From: Microthrixaceae bacterium | GTDB lineage: Bacteria > Actinomycetota > Acidimicrobiia > Acidimicrobiales > Microtrichaceae | DNA: 64,000 bases | Assembly: GCA_023957995.1 (NCBI GenBank) | Contig: JAMLGK010000009.1 | Coordinates: 1 to 64,000 of the forward strand | Reading direction: 5' to 3' | In this document: one piece after another, positions 25,833-34,475 of the stretch | Numbering within the stretch: position 1 is the stretch's first letter | Layout: each line of letters begins with the position of its first letter | Translations under genes and position numbers: made by a program | Notes under the pieces: generated by a model | Seen by the model: the letters and a program-made list of their open reading frames with translations, nothing else | Databases searched by the model: none | Told to the model about the DNA's origin: nothing

Positions 25833-26941
25833 CCGACCACCCGTCGCTGCGGACAGCGGCGACCGAGCTCTTCGGAGTGCGCTACCCGATCGTGCAGACG
25901 GGAATGGGCTGGGTGTCGGGTGCACGCCTGACCGCCGCCACCGCGGCTGCGGGAGGTCTGGGGATCCTGGCCTCGGCCACGATGCGGTTGTCGGAGTTGT
26001 CGGCGGCCATCGACAAGGTCCGCGAGCGCACCGACAACCCCTTCGGGGTGAATCTGCTGCCCAGCCAGCCCGATGCCGCTGAACGCATAGCGTTGATCAT
26101 CGACAGGGGAGTGCCGGTGGCGAGCTTCGCCGCGGCGCCCCGACCCGATCAGGTCGCGACCCTCCGTGAGGCCGGTACAGCAACGATCGTCACCGTGGGG
26201 GCACCCCGGCACGCCGAGAAGATGGCCGGCATCGGCGTCGACGCGGTGATCGCCCAGGGCGCCGAGGGCGGCGGACACACGGGCACCATTCCCACCGCGC
26301 TGCTGGTGCCCGGCGTGGTTGCGGCCACCGCCGGCTCCGGCCTGGTCGTGCTGGCGGCGGGCGGCATGCGAGATGGCTCGTCGCTGGCGGCGGCGCGGGT
26401 GTGGGGGGCCGACGGGATCGCCATGGGCACCCGGTTCCTGCTCACCGCCGAGAGCCAGGTGCCCGACCACGTGAAGGACGTCTACCTGGGCTCGGGGCTC
26501 AACTCCACAGTCGTCACCCGGGCGATCGACGGAGCCCCCCAGAGGGTGATCCGCACCGACGTGATCGATGGCCTGGAGTCCGCGCGCGGTCCGGCCAGGC
26601 TCGTGCGCGCAGCCTCGAACGCGTTGCGCTTCTCGAGAGCCTCCGGTACCTCGCCGCTGGATCTGCTCCGATCAGCGCGCGCAATGCACGCCAACGGAGA
26701 ACGCACCTGGTCACAGGTGCTCCTGGCGGCCAACGCCCCGATGATGACCAAGGCCTCGGTGGTCAACGGCGATCTCGACGTGGGCATCCTGCCCACCGGC
26801 CAGGTGGTGGGATCCATAGCCGACCTGCCCACCGTGGACGATCTCGTCACCGAGATCATGGCCGACGCGTCCAGCGCCCTGCGCGCGGTCTGCAGTTCAG
26901 AGGACCCGGCCACCGAGCACCCCACCTCTCAGGAGATCTGA
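25829..26941 (+). CDS. ipdC: IpdC, FMN-dependent nitronate monooxygenase-family reductase
   Basis: 370 residues from GTG 25829. The TIM-barrel FMN motifs are present: QTGMGWVSG (23-31), GAEGGGHTG (144-152), AAGGMRDG (176-183) and GIAMGTRFL (196-204). This is the nitronate monooxygenase/2-nitropropane dioxygenase family. In mycobacteria IpdC (Rv3553) acts on the HIP-derived CoA ester before ring D opening. It overlaps ipdB by four bases and the next fadE by one (TGATG). The order ipdA-ipdB-ipdC is the same as in M. tuberculosis. Confidence 0.88.
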   Translation: MTDHPSLRTAATELFGVRYPIVQTGMGWVSGARLTAATAAAGGLGILASATMRLSELSAAIDKVRERTDNPFGVNLLPSQPDAAERIALIIDRGVPVASFAAAPRPDQVATLREAGTATIVTVGAPRHAEKMAGIGVDAVIAQGAEGGGHTGTIPTALLVPGVVAATAGSGLVVLAAGGMRDGSSLAAARVWGADGIAMGTRFLLTAESQVPDHVKDVYLGSGLNSTVVTRAIDGAPQRVIRTDVIDGLESARGPARLVRAASNALRFSRASGTSPLDLLRSARAMHANGERTWSQVLLAANAPMMTKASVVNGDLDVGILPTGQVVGSIADLPTVDDLVTEIMADASSALRAVCSSEDPATEHPTSQEI

Positions 26942-28110
26942 TGGACCTCACCTGGAGTGATTCCGAACAGGCCTTCCGCCAGGAGTGCCGCAGTTGGCTC
27001 GAGGGCAACGTCCCCGCTGGTGGTCTGGACTCCGGCGACACCGCCGAGGGTTTCGCCCGCCACCTCGAATGGGAGCACCAGCTCCACGAAGCCCGTTGGT
27101 CGGTCGTCTCCTGGCCCGAGGCCTATGGAGGACGCGATGCCAGCCTCTGGGAGTGGCTCATCTTCGAAGAGGAGTACTACGCCGCGGGTGCGCCTCAACG
27201 CATCACCCAGAACGGCATCTTCCTGCTGGCGCCGACGATCTTCGAGTTCGGCACCCCGGCACAGCAGGACCACTACCTGCCGCGCATGTCGGCCGCCCGC
27301 GATCTGTGGTGCCAGGGGTGGTCCGAACCCAACGCCGGAAGTGATCTGGCGGGGATCTCCTCCAGGGCCGTGCGCGACGACGAAGCCGGCGGTTGGCGCC
27401 TGAGCGGGCAGAAGACGTGGACCACACGCGGCGCGTTCTGCACCCACCTGTTCGGTCTGTTCCGGAGTGATCCCGGCTCCGAGCGCCACCGGGGGCTCAC
27501 CTACTTCCTCGTGCCTCTCGATGCCGAGGGGATGACCGTGCGCGGGTTCGGACGCCTCGATGGGGACGAGGGGTTCGCCGAGGTGTTCCTCGACGATGTG
27601 TTCGTGCCCGATGACGACGGAACCACCGCCACGATGGAGCGCGGCGGAATCCTGGGAGGGGTGGACGAGGGCTGGGGCGTGGCCATGGCCACCACCAGTT
27701 CCGAGCGCGGACTCACACTGCGATCTCCGGGACGGTTCCGTGCCACTGCGGCAAGGTTGGTCGATCTGGCCCGCGACCGGCGCGGGGAGTCGGCGGACTC
27801 GGTGCTGGACGCGGTCACCGAGGCCTGGCTGGATGCCGAGGCATATGCGCTCTACACGCTCGCCGACGTGACCGACCTGAGCGAGGGTCGCTCACCCGGT
27901 GCGCGGTCGTCGTACAACAAGGTGTTCTGGTCAGAGATGGACCTTCGGCTGCACCGCGCCGCACTCGACCTGCTCGGGGCAGAGGCCGAGCTCGACGGTG
28001 GCTGGATGAAGGGTTACGAGTTCGCCCTGTCCGGTCCCATCTATGCGGGAACCAACGAGATCCAGCGCAACATCATCGCCGAGCGGGTTCTCGGCCTCCC
28101 GAGGAAGTAG
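26941..28110 (+). CDS. FadE31-like acyl-CoA dehydrogenase
   Basis: 389 residues; AGGAG sits just before the TGATG junction. The acyl-CoA dehydrogenase signatures are WCQGWSEPNAGSDLAGISS, SGQKTWTT, and GPIYAGTNEIQRNIIAERV at the end. The middle (VSWPEAYGGRDASLWEWLIFEEEY, SERGLTLRSPGRF) matches my recall of M. tuberculosis FadE31 (Rv3562). FadE31 forms alpha2-beta2 heterotetramers with FadE32 or FadE33 and desaturates ring C/D-derived acyl-CoA. The next gene encodes the likely partner. Confidence 0.87.
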   Translation: MDLTWSDSEQAFRQECRSWLEGNVPAGGLDSGDTAEGFARHLEWEHQLHEARWSVVSWPEAYGGRDASLWEWLIFEEEYYAAGAPQRITQNGIFLLAPTIFEFGTPAQQDHYLPRMSAARDLWCQGWSEPNAGSDLAGISSRAVRDDEAGGWRLSGQKTWTTRGAFCTHLFGLFRSDPGSERHRGLTYFLVPLDAEGMTVRGFGRLDGDEGFAEVFLDDVFVPDDDGTTATMERGGILGGVDEGWGVAMATTSSERGLTLRSPGRFRATAARLVDLARDRRGESADSVLDAVTEAWLDAEAYALYTLADVTDLSEGRSPGARSSYNKVFWSEMDLRLHRAALDLLGAEAELDGGWMKGYEFALSGPIYAGTNEIQRNIIAERVLGLPRK

Positions 28111-28115
28111 TACCG

Positions 28116-29249
28116 ATGCGCTTCGCACCCACAGAGGAACAGACCGAGTTCGCGGCGGCCACCGGTGCACTGCTGGCCGACACCTGTCCGCCGTCGGCAG
28201 TGGCGGCAGCGTGGGGCGGCGAGGTCGGCCGCCACACCGGTTTGGGAGATGGGGACGGCCGGATCAGAGCGGCCTGGGACGCGCTGGTGGAGATGGGCGT
28301 GAACGGCATCCTCGTACCCGAGCAACAGGGTGGTCTGGCGATGTCGCTCGACCATCTCGTGGGGGTGTTGGAGGAATGCGGCTACAGCGCCCTGCCCGAC
28401 CCCGTGGCCGACAGCGCCGGAGTGGTGGCCCATTCACTCGGGCAGTGCTCCGATACGGCACCCGATGTAGGGGCGGTCAACGACACCCTCGCAGCTGTCG
28501 CGGCCGGGTCGACCGTCGTGAGCGGATTCGGATCCAGCCCACTCGTGGCATCGGCGACGACGGCGGACACACTTCTCATGTTCACCCGCGATCCCACCCG
28601 GGTCGACCCGGATGCACCGGCGGACCCTGCGGCGGACCGGGTGGTTCTGCTGGACCGTTCGGAGGTCGACCTCGAGCCGGTCGAATCGGTGGACGGGTCC
28701 CGTGCGCTCGCCAGGGTGCGCTGGGACGCTGCTTCCGGAGCCTGTGTGGCGCAGGGGTCTGCGGCGTCAGCTCTCACCGACGAGGCGTTCCTGGTGGCGG
28801 CACTGGCCGATTCGGCTCTCCTGGTCGGGCTGGGTCGGGCCATGATCGACCTGACCGTGAGCTACGTGGGGGAGCGGAAGCAGTTCGGTGTTCCCGTCGG
28901 GAGCTTCCAGGCGGTCAAGCACCATCTCGCCGACGCTGCGCTGGCGGTCCAGTTCGCGGAGCCACTGGTGCGCAATGCGGCACACCTCATGTCGGGCGGC
29001 GTCGCGGTCGAGGCACCCGGATCGATTCCGACCGACAGCCGGTCGGTGGCTGTGTCAGCAGCGAAGGCTCGTTCATCGGACGCGGCGAAGAAGGTCACCG
29101 AGACCGCGCTGCAGTGCCACGGTGCGATCGGCTACACCGTCGAAGCGGATCTGCACCTGTTCATGAAGCGGGCCTGGGCCCTTGCCCGCTCCCACGGCGA
29201 CTCCGCATTCCATCTGAAGCGTGTGCGCCGGCAGCTCCTCGCAGGCTGA
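28116..29249 (+). CDS. Acyl-CoA dehydrogenase, likely FadE31 partner (FadE32/FadE33 type)
   Basis: 377 residues, ATG 28116, six bases after the upstream stop. The C-terminal domain is recognisable: SYVGERKQFGVPVGSFQAVKH, then TALQCHGAIGYTVEADLHLFMKRAW. The middle domain is poorly conserved and lacks the usual SEP-AGSD and WxTS sequences. This is typical of the FAD-poor partner subunit in mycobacterial alpha2-beta2 acyl-CoA dehydrogenases. I infer that it pairs with the preceding gene product. Which of FadE32 or FadE33 it best matches cannot be settled by eye. Confidence 0.8.
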   Translation: MRFAPTEEQTEFAAATGALLADTCPPSAVAAAWGGEVGRHTGLGDGDGRIRAAWDALVEMGVNGILVPEQQGGLAMSLDHLVGVLEECGYSALPDPVADSAGVVAHSLGQCSDTAPDVGAVNDTLAAVAAGSTVVSGFGSSPLVASATTADTLLMFTRDPTRVDPDAPADPAADRVVLLDRSEVDLEPVESVDGSRALARVRWDAASGACVAQGSAASALTDEAFLVAALADSALLVGLGRAMIDLTVSYVGERKQFGVPVGSFQAVKHHLADAALAVQFAEPLVRNAAHLMSGGVAVEAPGSIPTDSRSVAVSAAKARSSDAAKKVTETALQCHGAIGYTVEADLHLFMKRAWALARSHGDSAFHLKRVRRQLLAG

Positions 29250-29299
29250 ATCGGCGGAGAACCCGCGGGTGGTTCAGGAGAAGCCGGTAGCGTCGAACC

Positions 29300-30070
29300 A
29301 TGCAGATTCGTGGTTCCAAGGTGTTGTTGACCGGCGCGAGTGGCGGCCTGGGCGGAGCGATCGCCAGGGAACTCGCCCGTCGTGGAGCGGATCTGGTGAT
29401 CACAGCCAGGTCCAGGGCCACCCTGGAGGATCTGGCGGCTGAGATCGGTGCGGAGGTGGAGGTCGCGGACCTCTCCGACCGCAGCGACGTGGAGCGTCTC
29501 TGCGGGTTGCTGGGTGATGTCGATGTGTTGGTCGCCAACGCGGGTGTGGGCGGTGAGGGCGGGATTCTCGGGACCCCCACCGAGCAGATCGATTTCATGG
29601 TGGACGTCAACCTCCGGGCCCCGATGGTCATGGCCGGCGAGTTCGCCCGCCGCCGGGTCGAGGCCGATCGGTCGGGTCAGGTCGTGATGGTGGGCTCGCT
29701 GTCGGGAGTGGTGGCGACCGCCAACACGGCCCTCTACAACGGCACCAAGTTCGGTCTGCGTGGGTTCACGCTCGCGATCCGCCAGGACCTGGCTCCCCAC
29801 GGGATCGGAGTGAGCCTCGTGGCCCCCGGCTTCATCGACTCCGCCGGGATGTTCGCGGAGAACGGCATCGAGCTGCCCAAGGGGGTGCGCACCAGGTCGC
29901 CCGGGGACGTCGCTGCAGGTGTGGTCAAGGCGATCGAGTCCAATCCGGCCGAGGTCTACGTGGCGCCTCCGGAACTGCGTCTGAGCGCACATGTGGGTGG
30001 TCTGGCGCCCGCTCTGTCAGAGGTGATCCAGCGCCGCATGGGAGTATCCGAGATGACCTCAGAGAGATGA
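29300..30070 (+). CDS. Classical SDR oxidoreductase
   Basis: 256 residues. TGASGGLG (about 11-18), NAGVG, Ser in MVGSLSGVV, and YNGTKFG with catalytic Tyr/Lys. It lacks signatures tying it to a known steroid enzyme. It starts 50 bases after the fadE gene and overlaps the next gene by four bases (ATGA), so it may be either the end of the ipd operon or the start of the DUF389-que operon. The substrate is unknown. Confidence 0.75.
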   Translation: MQIRGSKVLLTGASGGLGGAIARELARRGADLVITARSRATLEDLAAEIGAEVEVADLSDRSDVERLCGLLGDVDVLVANAGVGGEGGILGTPTEQIDFMVDVNLRAPMVMAGEFARRRVEADRSGQVVMVGSLSGVVATANTALYNGTKFGLRGFTLAIRQDLAPHGIGVSLVAPGFIDSAGMFAENGIELPKGVRTRSPGDVAAGVVKAIESNPAEVYVAPPELRLSAHVGGLAPALSEVIQRRMGVSEMTSER

Positions 30071-31698
30071 AGCCCGAAGGAATTTCCCAACCGGAACCGG
30101 CGGTCGGCCTGCCGTTGAGCCACAACCGCGACCTGTGGTGGCTGAACTGGACCTCTGTGCGCGGCGCGGCGCTGTTCCTGGCCGGGACGATCGTCATGGT
30201 GTCGCCCGATCGCGAGCGCCTCCTGGTGGCGGTTGCGGCGGCGATCTTCGTGGCCTGGGCACTCAGCGAGATCTGGTTCGCGGTCTTCCGGAGCGTGGGT
30301 TCGCAGCCCCGGATGCCTGTGACCCGTGTGTTCATGGGCATCGTGCTCGTGGCGGGGGCTGTGGTGCTGCTGTTCGAGGACGTCCCGTTCTCGGTGGTCG
30401 TCGGTGGCGTGGTGGTGATCCGGGGCCTGGTCATGACGGTGCGCGTACTGCGTCGGACCTCCGACACCGAACGGCGCGAGGGGCTGGTCGGAGCGGCGTT
30501 GATGCTGGTCACCGGTGTGGTCGTGATCGTGGTGCCCGACACAGCGGTGCTGGCAGTGAGAGCCGGGCTCGGGGTGGGCTGCATGGCCCTCGGTGGGCTC
30601 ATGATCCACATGGGTCTGCGCCGGAGCTCTCCCACGGGTGATCAACCTGCGCAGCCATCGGAGGGCTCGCGGTTGGCCTTCGACCACCGCAGTGCTCCGC
30701 GCCTGGTCAACGAGTGGCTCCTGAAGCGCCGGATGGATCCCGACAGCCGGGCTGAGCTGGTGGAGACACTGTTCTTCGAACCGCCGAACAAGGCCTCCAA
30801 GCTGGCCTCCTTCTGGGTGATGATGATTCTGGCGACCGGCATCGCCACCTTCGCCCTGATCCAGGACTCCACGGCGGTGGTCATCGGGGCGATGCTCGTC
30901 GCACCGTTGATGGGACCGATCATGGGGGTGTCCGCGGCGGCAGTGAACGGCTGGGGTCTGCGCCTCGTCCGCTCCTTGCTGTTGGTGGTCGTCGCTGCGG
31001 CCGCAGCGGTGTTCATGGCCTGGCTGATCTCGAGTTGGCTGCCCTCGGTGGGCGATATCGCCACCAACACCCAGATCACATCTCGGGTAGAGCCCTCACT
31101 GCTCGACTTCTGCGTGGCGGTGTTCGCAGGCGCCGCCGGTGCGTATGCCACCGTCGACCCCCGGGTGTCGAGCTCCCTGTCCGGAGTTGCGATCGCAGTT
31201 GCCCTCGTTCCGCCTCTTGCGGTGGTGGGGATCACCCTGGAACAGAGTGACTACGAGTCCTCGCTCGGAGCCCTGTTGCTGTTCAGCACCAACGTGGTGT
31301 CGATCGTGCTGGCAGCGGTCACTGTGTTCGTGTTGATGGGGTTCGCGGCGCTGCCCCCGGATCGTGACCAACGCGCTCGTCTCCGCCGCGTGATCGGTGT
31401 GTTCGGTGCAGGGGCACTGGTGATCCTCATGCCGCTGAGCATCACTTCGGAGGATCTCTGGACAGAGGCCTCCAACGAGGGAGCGGCCCAGCGCGCGGTC
31501 GAGGCCTGGTTGCCGTCGGACGGTTCGGTGGAGTTCGTCTCGGTGGAGTCGGAGGGCGACACCCTCGAGATCAGCCTCTCGGGACCGGAGCTACCGGAAA
31601 ACACCGACGACTTGCTGGACAGGCTGACCGACCGACTCGAGTTCAAACCGAAGGTCACGATGCGGCTGAGTCCCTCCGAGACGACGACACTCGACTGA
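30067..31698 (+). CDS. Fusion of HdeD-like (DUF308) and DUF389 membrane domains
   Basis: 543 residues. The N-terminal part (about 1-185) has about six hydrophobic helices in the pattern of DUF308/HdeD. The C-terminal part is DUF389 (TIGR00341-like) with five or six helices. It includes [41 protein letters not shown] (about 257-300), and a soluble tail with a ferredoxin-like segment. DUF389 proteins are of unknown function; HdeD is linked to acid stress. I have not seen the two as one protein. It overlaps the SDR stop and is two bases from queC. Confidence 0.75.
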   Translation: MKPEGISQPEPAVGLPLSHNRDLWWLNWTSVRGAALFLAGTIVMVSPDRERLLVAVAAAIFVAWALSEIWFAVFRSVGSQPRMPVTRVFMGIVLVAGAVVLLFEDVPFSVVVGGVVVIRGLVMTVRVLRRTSDTERREGLVGAALMLVTGVVVIVVPDTAVLAVRAGLGVGCMALGGLMIHMGLRRSSPTGDQPAQPSEGSRLAFDHRSAPRLVNEWLLKRRMDPDSRAELVETLFFEPPNKASKLASFWVMMILATGIATFALIQDSTAVVIGAMLVAPLMGPIMGVSAAAVNGWGLRLVRSLLLVVVAAAAAVFMAWLISSWLPSVGDIATNTQITSRVEPSLLDFCVAVFAGAAGAYATVDPRVSSSLSGVAIAVALVPPLAVVGITLEQSDYESSLGALLLFSTNVVSIVLAAVTVFVLMGFAALPPDRDQRARLRRVIGVFGAGALVILMPLSITSEDLWTEASNEGAAQRAVEAWLPSDGSVEFVSVESEGDTLEISLSGPELPENTDDLLDRLTDRLEFKPKVTMRLSPSETTTLD

Positions 31699-31700
31699 CC

Positions 31701-32402
31701 ATGGCAGGTGATCGCGCAGTCGTGTTGTTGAGTGGAGGCCTGGATTCGGCGACCGTGCTCGCGCGGGCGACCGCCGATGGCTACCGCTGCCATGCGCTGA
31801 GCTTCTCCTACGGACAGCGCCATGCCGTGGAGCTGAGGGCAGCGGCCGCGGTTGCCGAGGGGCTGTCGGTCGAGCAACACCTGGTGGTGCAGGTGGGCCT
31901 GGACGCCATAGGGGGATCGGCCCTCACCGACGACATCGCGGTCCCCAAGCGGGACTCCCTTCCCGGAGAGCCTGGCGGAGGTGGCATCCCGGTCACCTAC
32001 GTTCCCGCCCGCAACACGGTCTTCCTGTCGCTCGCGTTGGGCTGGGCCGAGGTGATCGGGTCCCAGGACATCTTCGTGGGGGTGAACGCGGTCGACTATT
32101 CCGGCTATCCGGATTGCCGCCCGGAGTTCATCGAGGCGTTCGAGCACCTGGCCGATCTCGCCACCGCCGCTGGGGTGGAAGGGCGATCCCACATGAAGGT
32201 GCATGCACCTCTGATGGAGATGTCCAAGGCCGAGATCGTCATCGAGGGGACGGCGCTGGGGGTCGACTACTCGCGCACCGTGAGTTGCTACGACCCCGAC
32301 TCGCACGGTGCTGCGTGTGCCCACTGCGAAGCATGCCTGCTGAGGCGCCGGGGCTTCGAGGAGGCGGGGATCGCCGATCCGACGCGCTACGCGGGGCTCT
32401 GA
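31701..32402 (+). CDS. queC: QueC, 7-cyano-7-deazaguanine (preQ0) synthase
   Basis: 233 residues. The PP-loop SGGLDSAT is at 11-18, and [15 protein letters not shown] is the family's substrate loop. The C-terminal zinc site is SCYDP, then [11 protein letters not shown] with four cysteines. QueC converts CDG to preQ0 with ATP and ammonia in the cytoplasm. It is the first of three consecutive preQ0 genes. The gap to queE is one base, so the two are co-translated. Confidence 0.93.
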   Translation: MAGDRAVVLLSGGLDSATVLARATADGYRCHALSFSYGQRHAVELRAAAAVAEGLSVEQHLVVQVGLDAIGGSALTDDIAVPKRDSLPGEPGGGGIPVTYVPARNTVFLSLALGWAEVIGSQDIFVGVNAVDYSGYPDCRPEFIEAFEHLADLATAAGVEGRSHMKVHAPLMEMSKAEIVIEGTALGVDYSRTVSCYDPDSHGAACAHCEACLLRRRGFEEAGIADPTRYAGL

Positions 32403-32403
32403 C

Positions 32404-33066
32404 GTGGCCTACCGCGTCAAGGAGTTGTTCCACACCCTTCAGGGTGAGGGGCTGAACGCGGGTCGCAGCGCCGTGTTCTGCCGGTTCGCGGGCTGCAACC
32501 TGTGGTCGGGACGCGAGGCGCACCGCTCCAGCGCTGTCTGCCAGTTCTGCGACACCGACTTCGTGGGCACCGATGGTCCCGGCGGTGGCGTGTTCGCAGC
32601 TCCCGAGGACCTTGCCGCCGCCGCCGCCCAGACCTGGAGCGCGGTCACCGGTAGGGCTCCCTCCGAGGGCGACGAACGTGCGCTGTTGGTCTGCACCGGT
32701 GGCGAGCCACTGCTGCAGCTGGACTCCCCGCTGGTGGAGGCCTTCCGGGAACTCGGTTTCGAGGTGGCGATCGAGACCAACGGGACGATCGCGGTTCCTG
32801 CCGGTGTGGACTGGGTGTGCGTCTCGCCCAAGGCCGGCAGTGACGTGGTCGTGCGGGAGGGTGATGAGCTCAAGCTGGTGTTCCCACAACCGGGGGCGGA
32901 ACCCGAGCGCTTCGACCCGACGGAGTGGCGCTTCGGGCACTACCTGCTCCAACCCATGGACGGGCCCGAGGTCCGCGAGAACACGATCGCGGCCACCGAG
33001 TACTGCCGGATCCATCCCCGTTGGCGTCTCGGGCTGCAGACACACAAGATGCTCGGGATTCCCTGA
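32404..33066 (+). CDS. queE: QueE, 7-carboxy-7-deazaguanine synthase (radical SAM)
   Basis: 220 residues from GTG 32404. The radical SAM cysteines are C31, C46 and C49, that is CX14CX2C, the unusual spacing of actinobacterial/proteobacterial QueE. FHTLQGEGLNAGR binds SAM or substrate, and CTGGEPLLQLD is the GGEP motif. It makes CDG from CPH4. The spacing match is strong evidence for a functional QueE. Confidence 0.93.
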   Translation: MAYRVKELFHTLQGEGLNAGRSAVFCRFAGCNLWSGREAHRSSAVCQFCDTDFVGTDGPGGGVFAAPEDLAAAAAQTWSAVTGRAPSEGDERALLVCTGGEPLLQLDSPLVEAFRELGFEVAIETNGTIAVPAGVDWVCVSPKAGSDVVVREGDELKLVFPQPGAEPERFDPTEWRFGHYLLQPMDGPEVRENTIAATEYCRIHPRWRLGLQTHKMLGIP

Positions 33067-33095
33067 CTGAGGGGCCCTCCCCGGGGGTCGGTAGC

Positions 33096-33482
33096 GTGGT
33101 GGACGTGGAGGTCTTCAAGGAGTTCGGTTTCGAGGCGGCTCACCGCCTGCCCAACGTGGGACCTGATCACAAGTGCGCCCGTCTGCACGGCCACTCGTTC
33201 CGGGTGTCGGTGCACGTGGAGGGTGAGGTCGGTCGCGATTCGGGCTGGGTCGTGGACTTCGCGGACATCTCTGGCGCCTTTGCGCCGTTGCACGATGAGC
33301 TCGACCACCGCTACCTGAACGACGTGCCCGGTCTGGAGAACCCCACCAGCGAGGTGGTCGCCCGTTGGATCTTCGAGCGGTTGCAGTCGACGCTTCCCGA
33401 CCTCTCGATGGTGGAGGTGCGCGAGACCTGCACCGCAGGGTGCCGCTACCGCGGTGAGCGAACGGACCCACGGGGCAACTGA
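33096..33482 (+). CDS. queD: QueD, 6-carboxytetrahydropterin synthase
   Basis: About 128 residues. FEAAHRLPN carries the first zinc His, and CARLHGHSFRV holds the catalytic Cys and zinc HxH. LDHRYLND and the region near the Thr-Cys-Thr end also fit. GTG codons at 33096, 33099 and 33105 could all start it; 33105 gives VEVFKEFGFEAAH, the usual N-terminus. It makes CPH4 from dihydroneopterin triphosphate. No folE, queF, tgt or dpdA is in the window. Confidence 0.9.
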   Translation: MVDVEVFKEFGFEAAHRLPNVGPDHKCARLHGHSFRVSVHVEGEVGRDSGWVVDFADISGAFAPLHDELDHRYLNDVPGLENPTSEVVARWIFERLQSTLPDLSMVEVRETCTAGCRYRGERTDPRGN

Positions 33483-33506
33483 GTTCCATCTGGGAGACTG
33501 GGCGCC

Positions 33507-34475
33507 GTGCAGGTGCAGGACTGGGTGCAGACATGGGTGGGGGCGCAGAGCAGCGCCGACGCTGCTCCGGATGGCACCGGGGAGACTCGAGCGGCTGTTG
33601 ACCCGGCAGCTGAAGCGGAGGTCCACGCCGCCCGCTCCAGGCTCGAGGAGGCGGTCGGGGAGCTCGGTGATCGACTGGTGGCGACCGGCTGTCCGCTCCC
33701 GCTGCGGTTGAGCAACTCGACGATCACGAACGTCGATCGCTGCGACGGGCTGGCCGTGGCCCGCGCCGGTGGGTCCGGAGTCGATCCGAACTGGCCCATG
33801 CTGAGGGGACGCGCCCTGGACTCCTATGTGCAGCATGTCCTGATCGCCGGTCGGGTCGGCGATCCCGTCGAGGACCTGCGCTCGATGTGGATGGCTGACG
33901 AGCTGGACGAGACCCTGGCTGCTCTCGACGATCACCTCACCTCCGACGCTCGGGAGGATCTCGAATCGGATCTGTCACTCCTGGCTGCGGAGGCCGCGAC
34001 GCTGGCGCCCCTGGCGCAATTGATGCCTCGTCTCGAGCAGCGACTGGAGGTGACCATCGGCGGTGTGCTCGCCCTCCCGGGACGGGTGGACGTGCTGTTG
34101 GGCGGGGCGGGAACCGGAGCGCCCTCGGTGCTGTTGGAGGTGAAGTCCTCCGCGTTGCGCAGCGAACACATGACCCAGGTGCGCCACTACGGCCTGCTGC
34201 AGGCCCTGCGAGAGGGTCGCCCGCCCCTGGCTGCCGGTGTCTGGTCGCCCGGTGTCGGCGTCACCGACGTGCCCCTCACCAACACCTTCGGCAGCTCGGC
34301 CGAGCGCGTCGTGGGGTCGTTGGTTCGCACGTCAGCACTCTGGGAGGGGGCGCCGGTGGGGCTCAACCCCGGGTCCCATTGTCGTTTCTGTCCCGAGGTC
34401 GATCGCTGTCCCGAGGGCATGACCTTCGCAGAAGGTTCCGGAGACGCCGATCATGACGACGGGTCGGACTGGTGA
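33507..34475 (+). CDS. PD-(D/E)XK nuclease with Cas4/AddB-type iron-sulfur cysteines
   Basis: 322 residues. The nuclease core is GRVDVLLGG (Asp, about 196), LLEVKSS (Glu and Lys, about 211-213) and QVRHYGLL (Gln/Tyr motif). An isolated Cys in NVDRCDGLA (about 78) plus C-x2-C-x5-C near residue 297 (HCRFCPEVDRC) matches the four-cysteine 4Fe-4S pattern of Cas4 and AddB. The motif-I histidine of RecB-like enzymes is replaced, in RGRALDSYVQH. No helicase domain is fused. It lies 24 bases after queD. Confidence 0.72.
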   Translation: MQVQDWVQTWVGAQSSADAAPDGTGETRAAVDPAAEAEVHAARSRLEEAVGELGDRLVATGCPLPLRLSNSTITNVDRCDGLAVARAGGSGVDPNWPMLRGRALDSYVQHVLIAGRVGDPVEDLRSMWMADELDETLAALDDHLTSDAREDLESDLSLLAAEAATLAPLAQLMPRLEQRLEVTIGGVLALPGRVDVLLGGAGTGAPSVLLEVKSSALRSEHMTQVRHYGLLQALREGRPPLAAGVWSPGVGVTDVPLTNTFGSSAERVVGSLVRTSALWEGAPVGLNPGSHCRFCPEVDRCPEGMTFAEGSGDADHDDGSDW

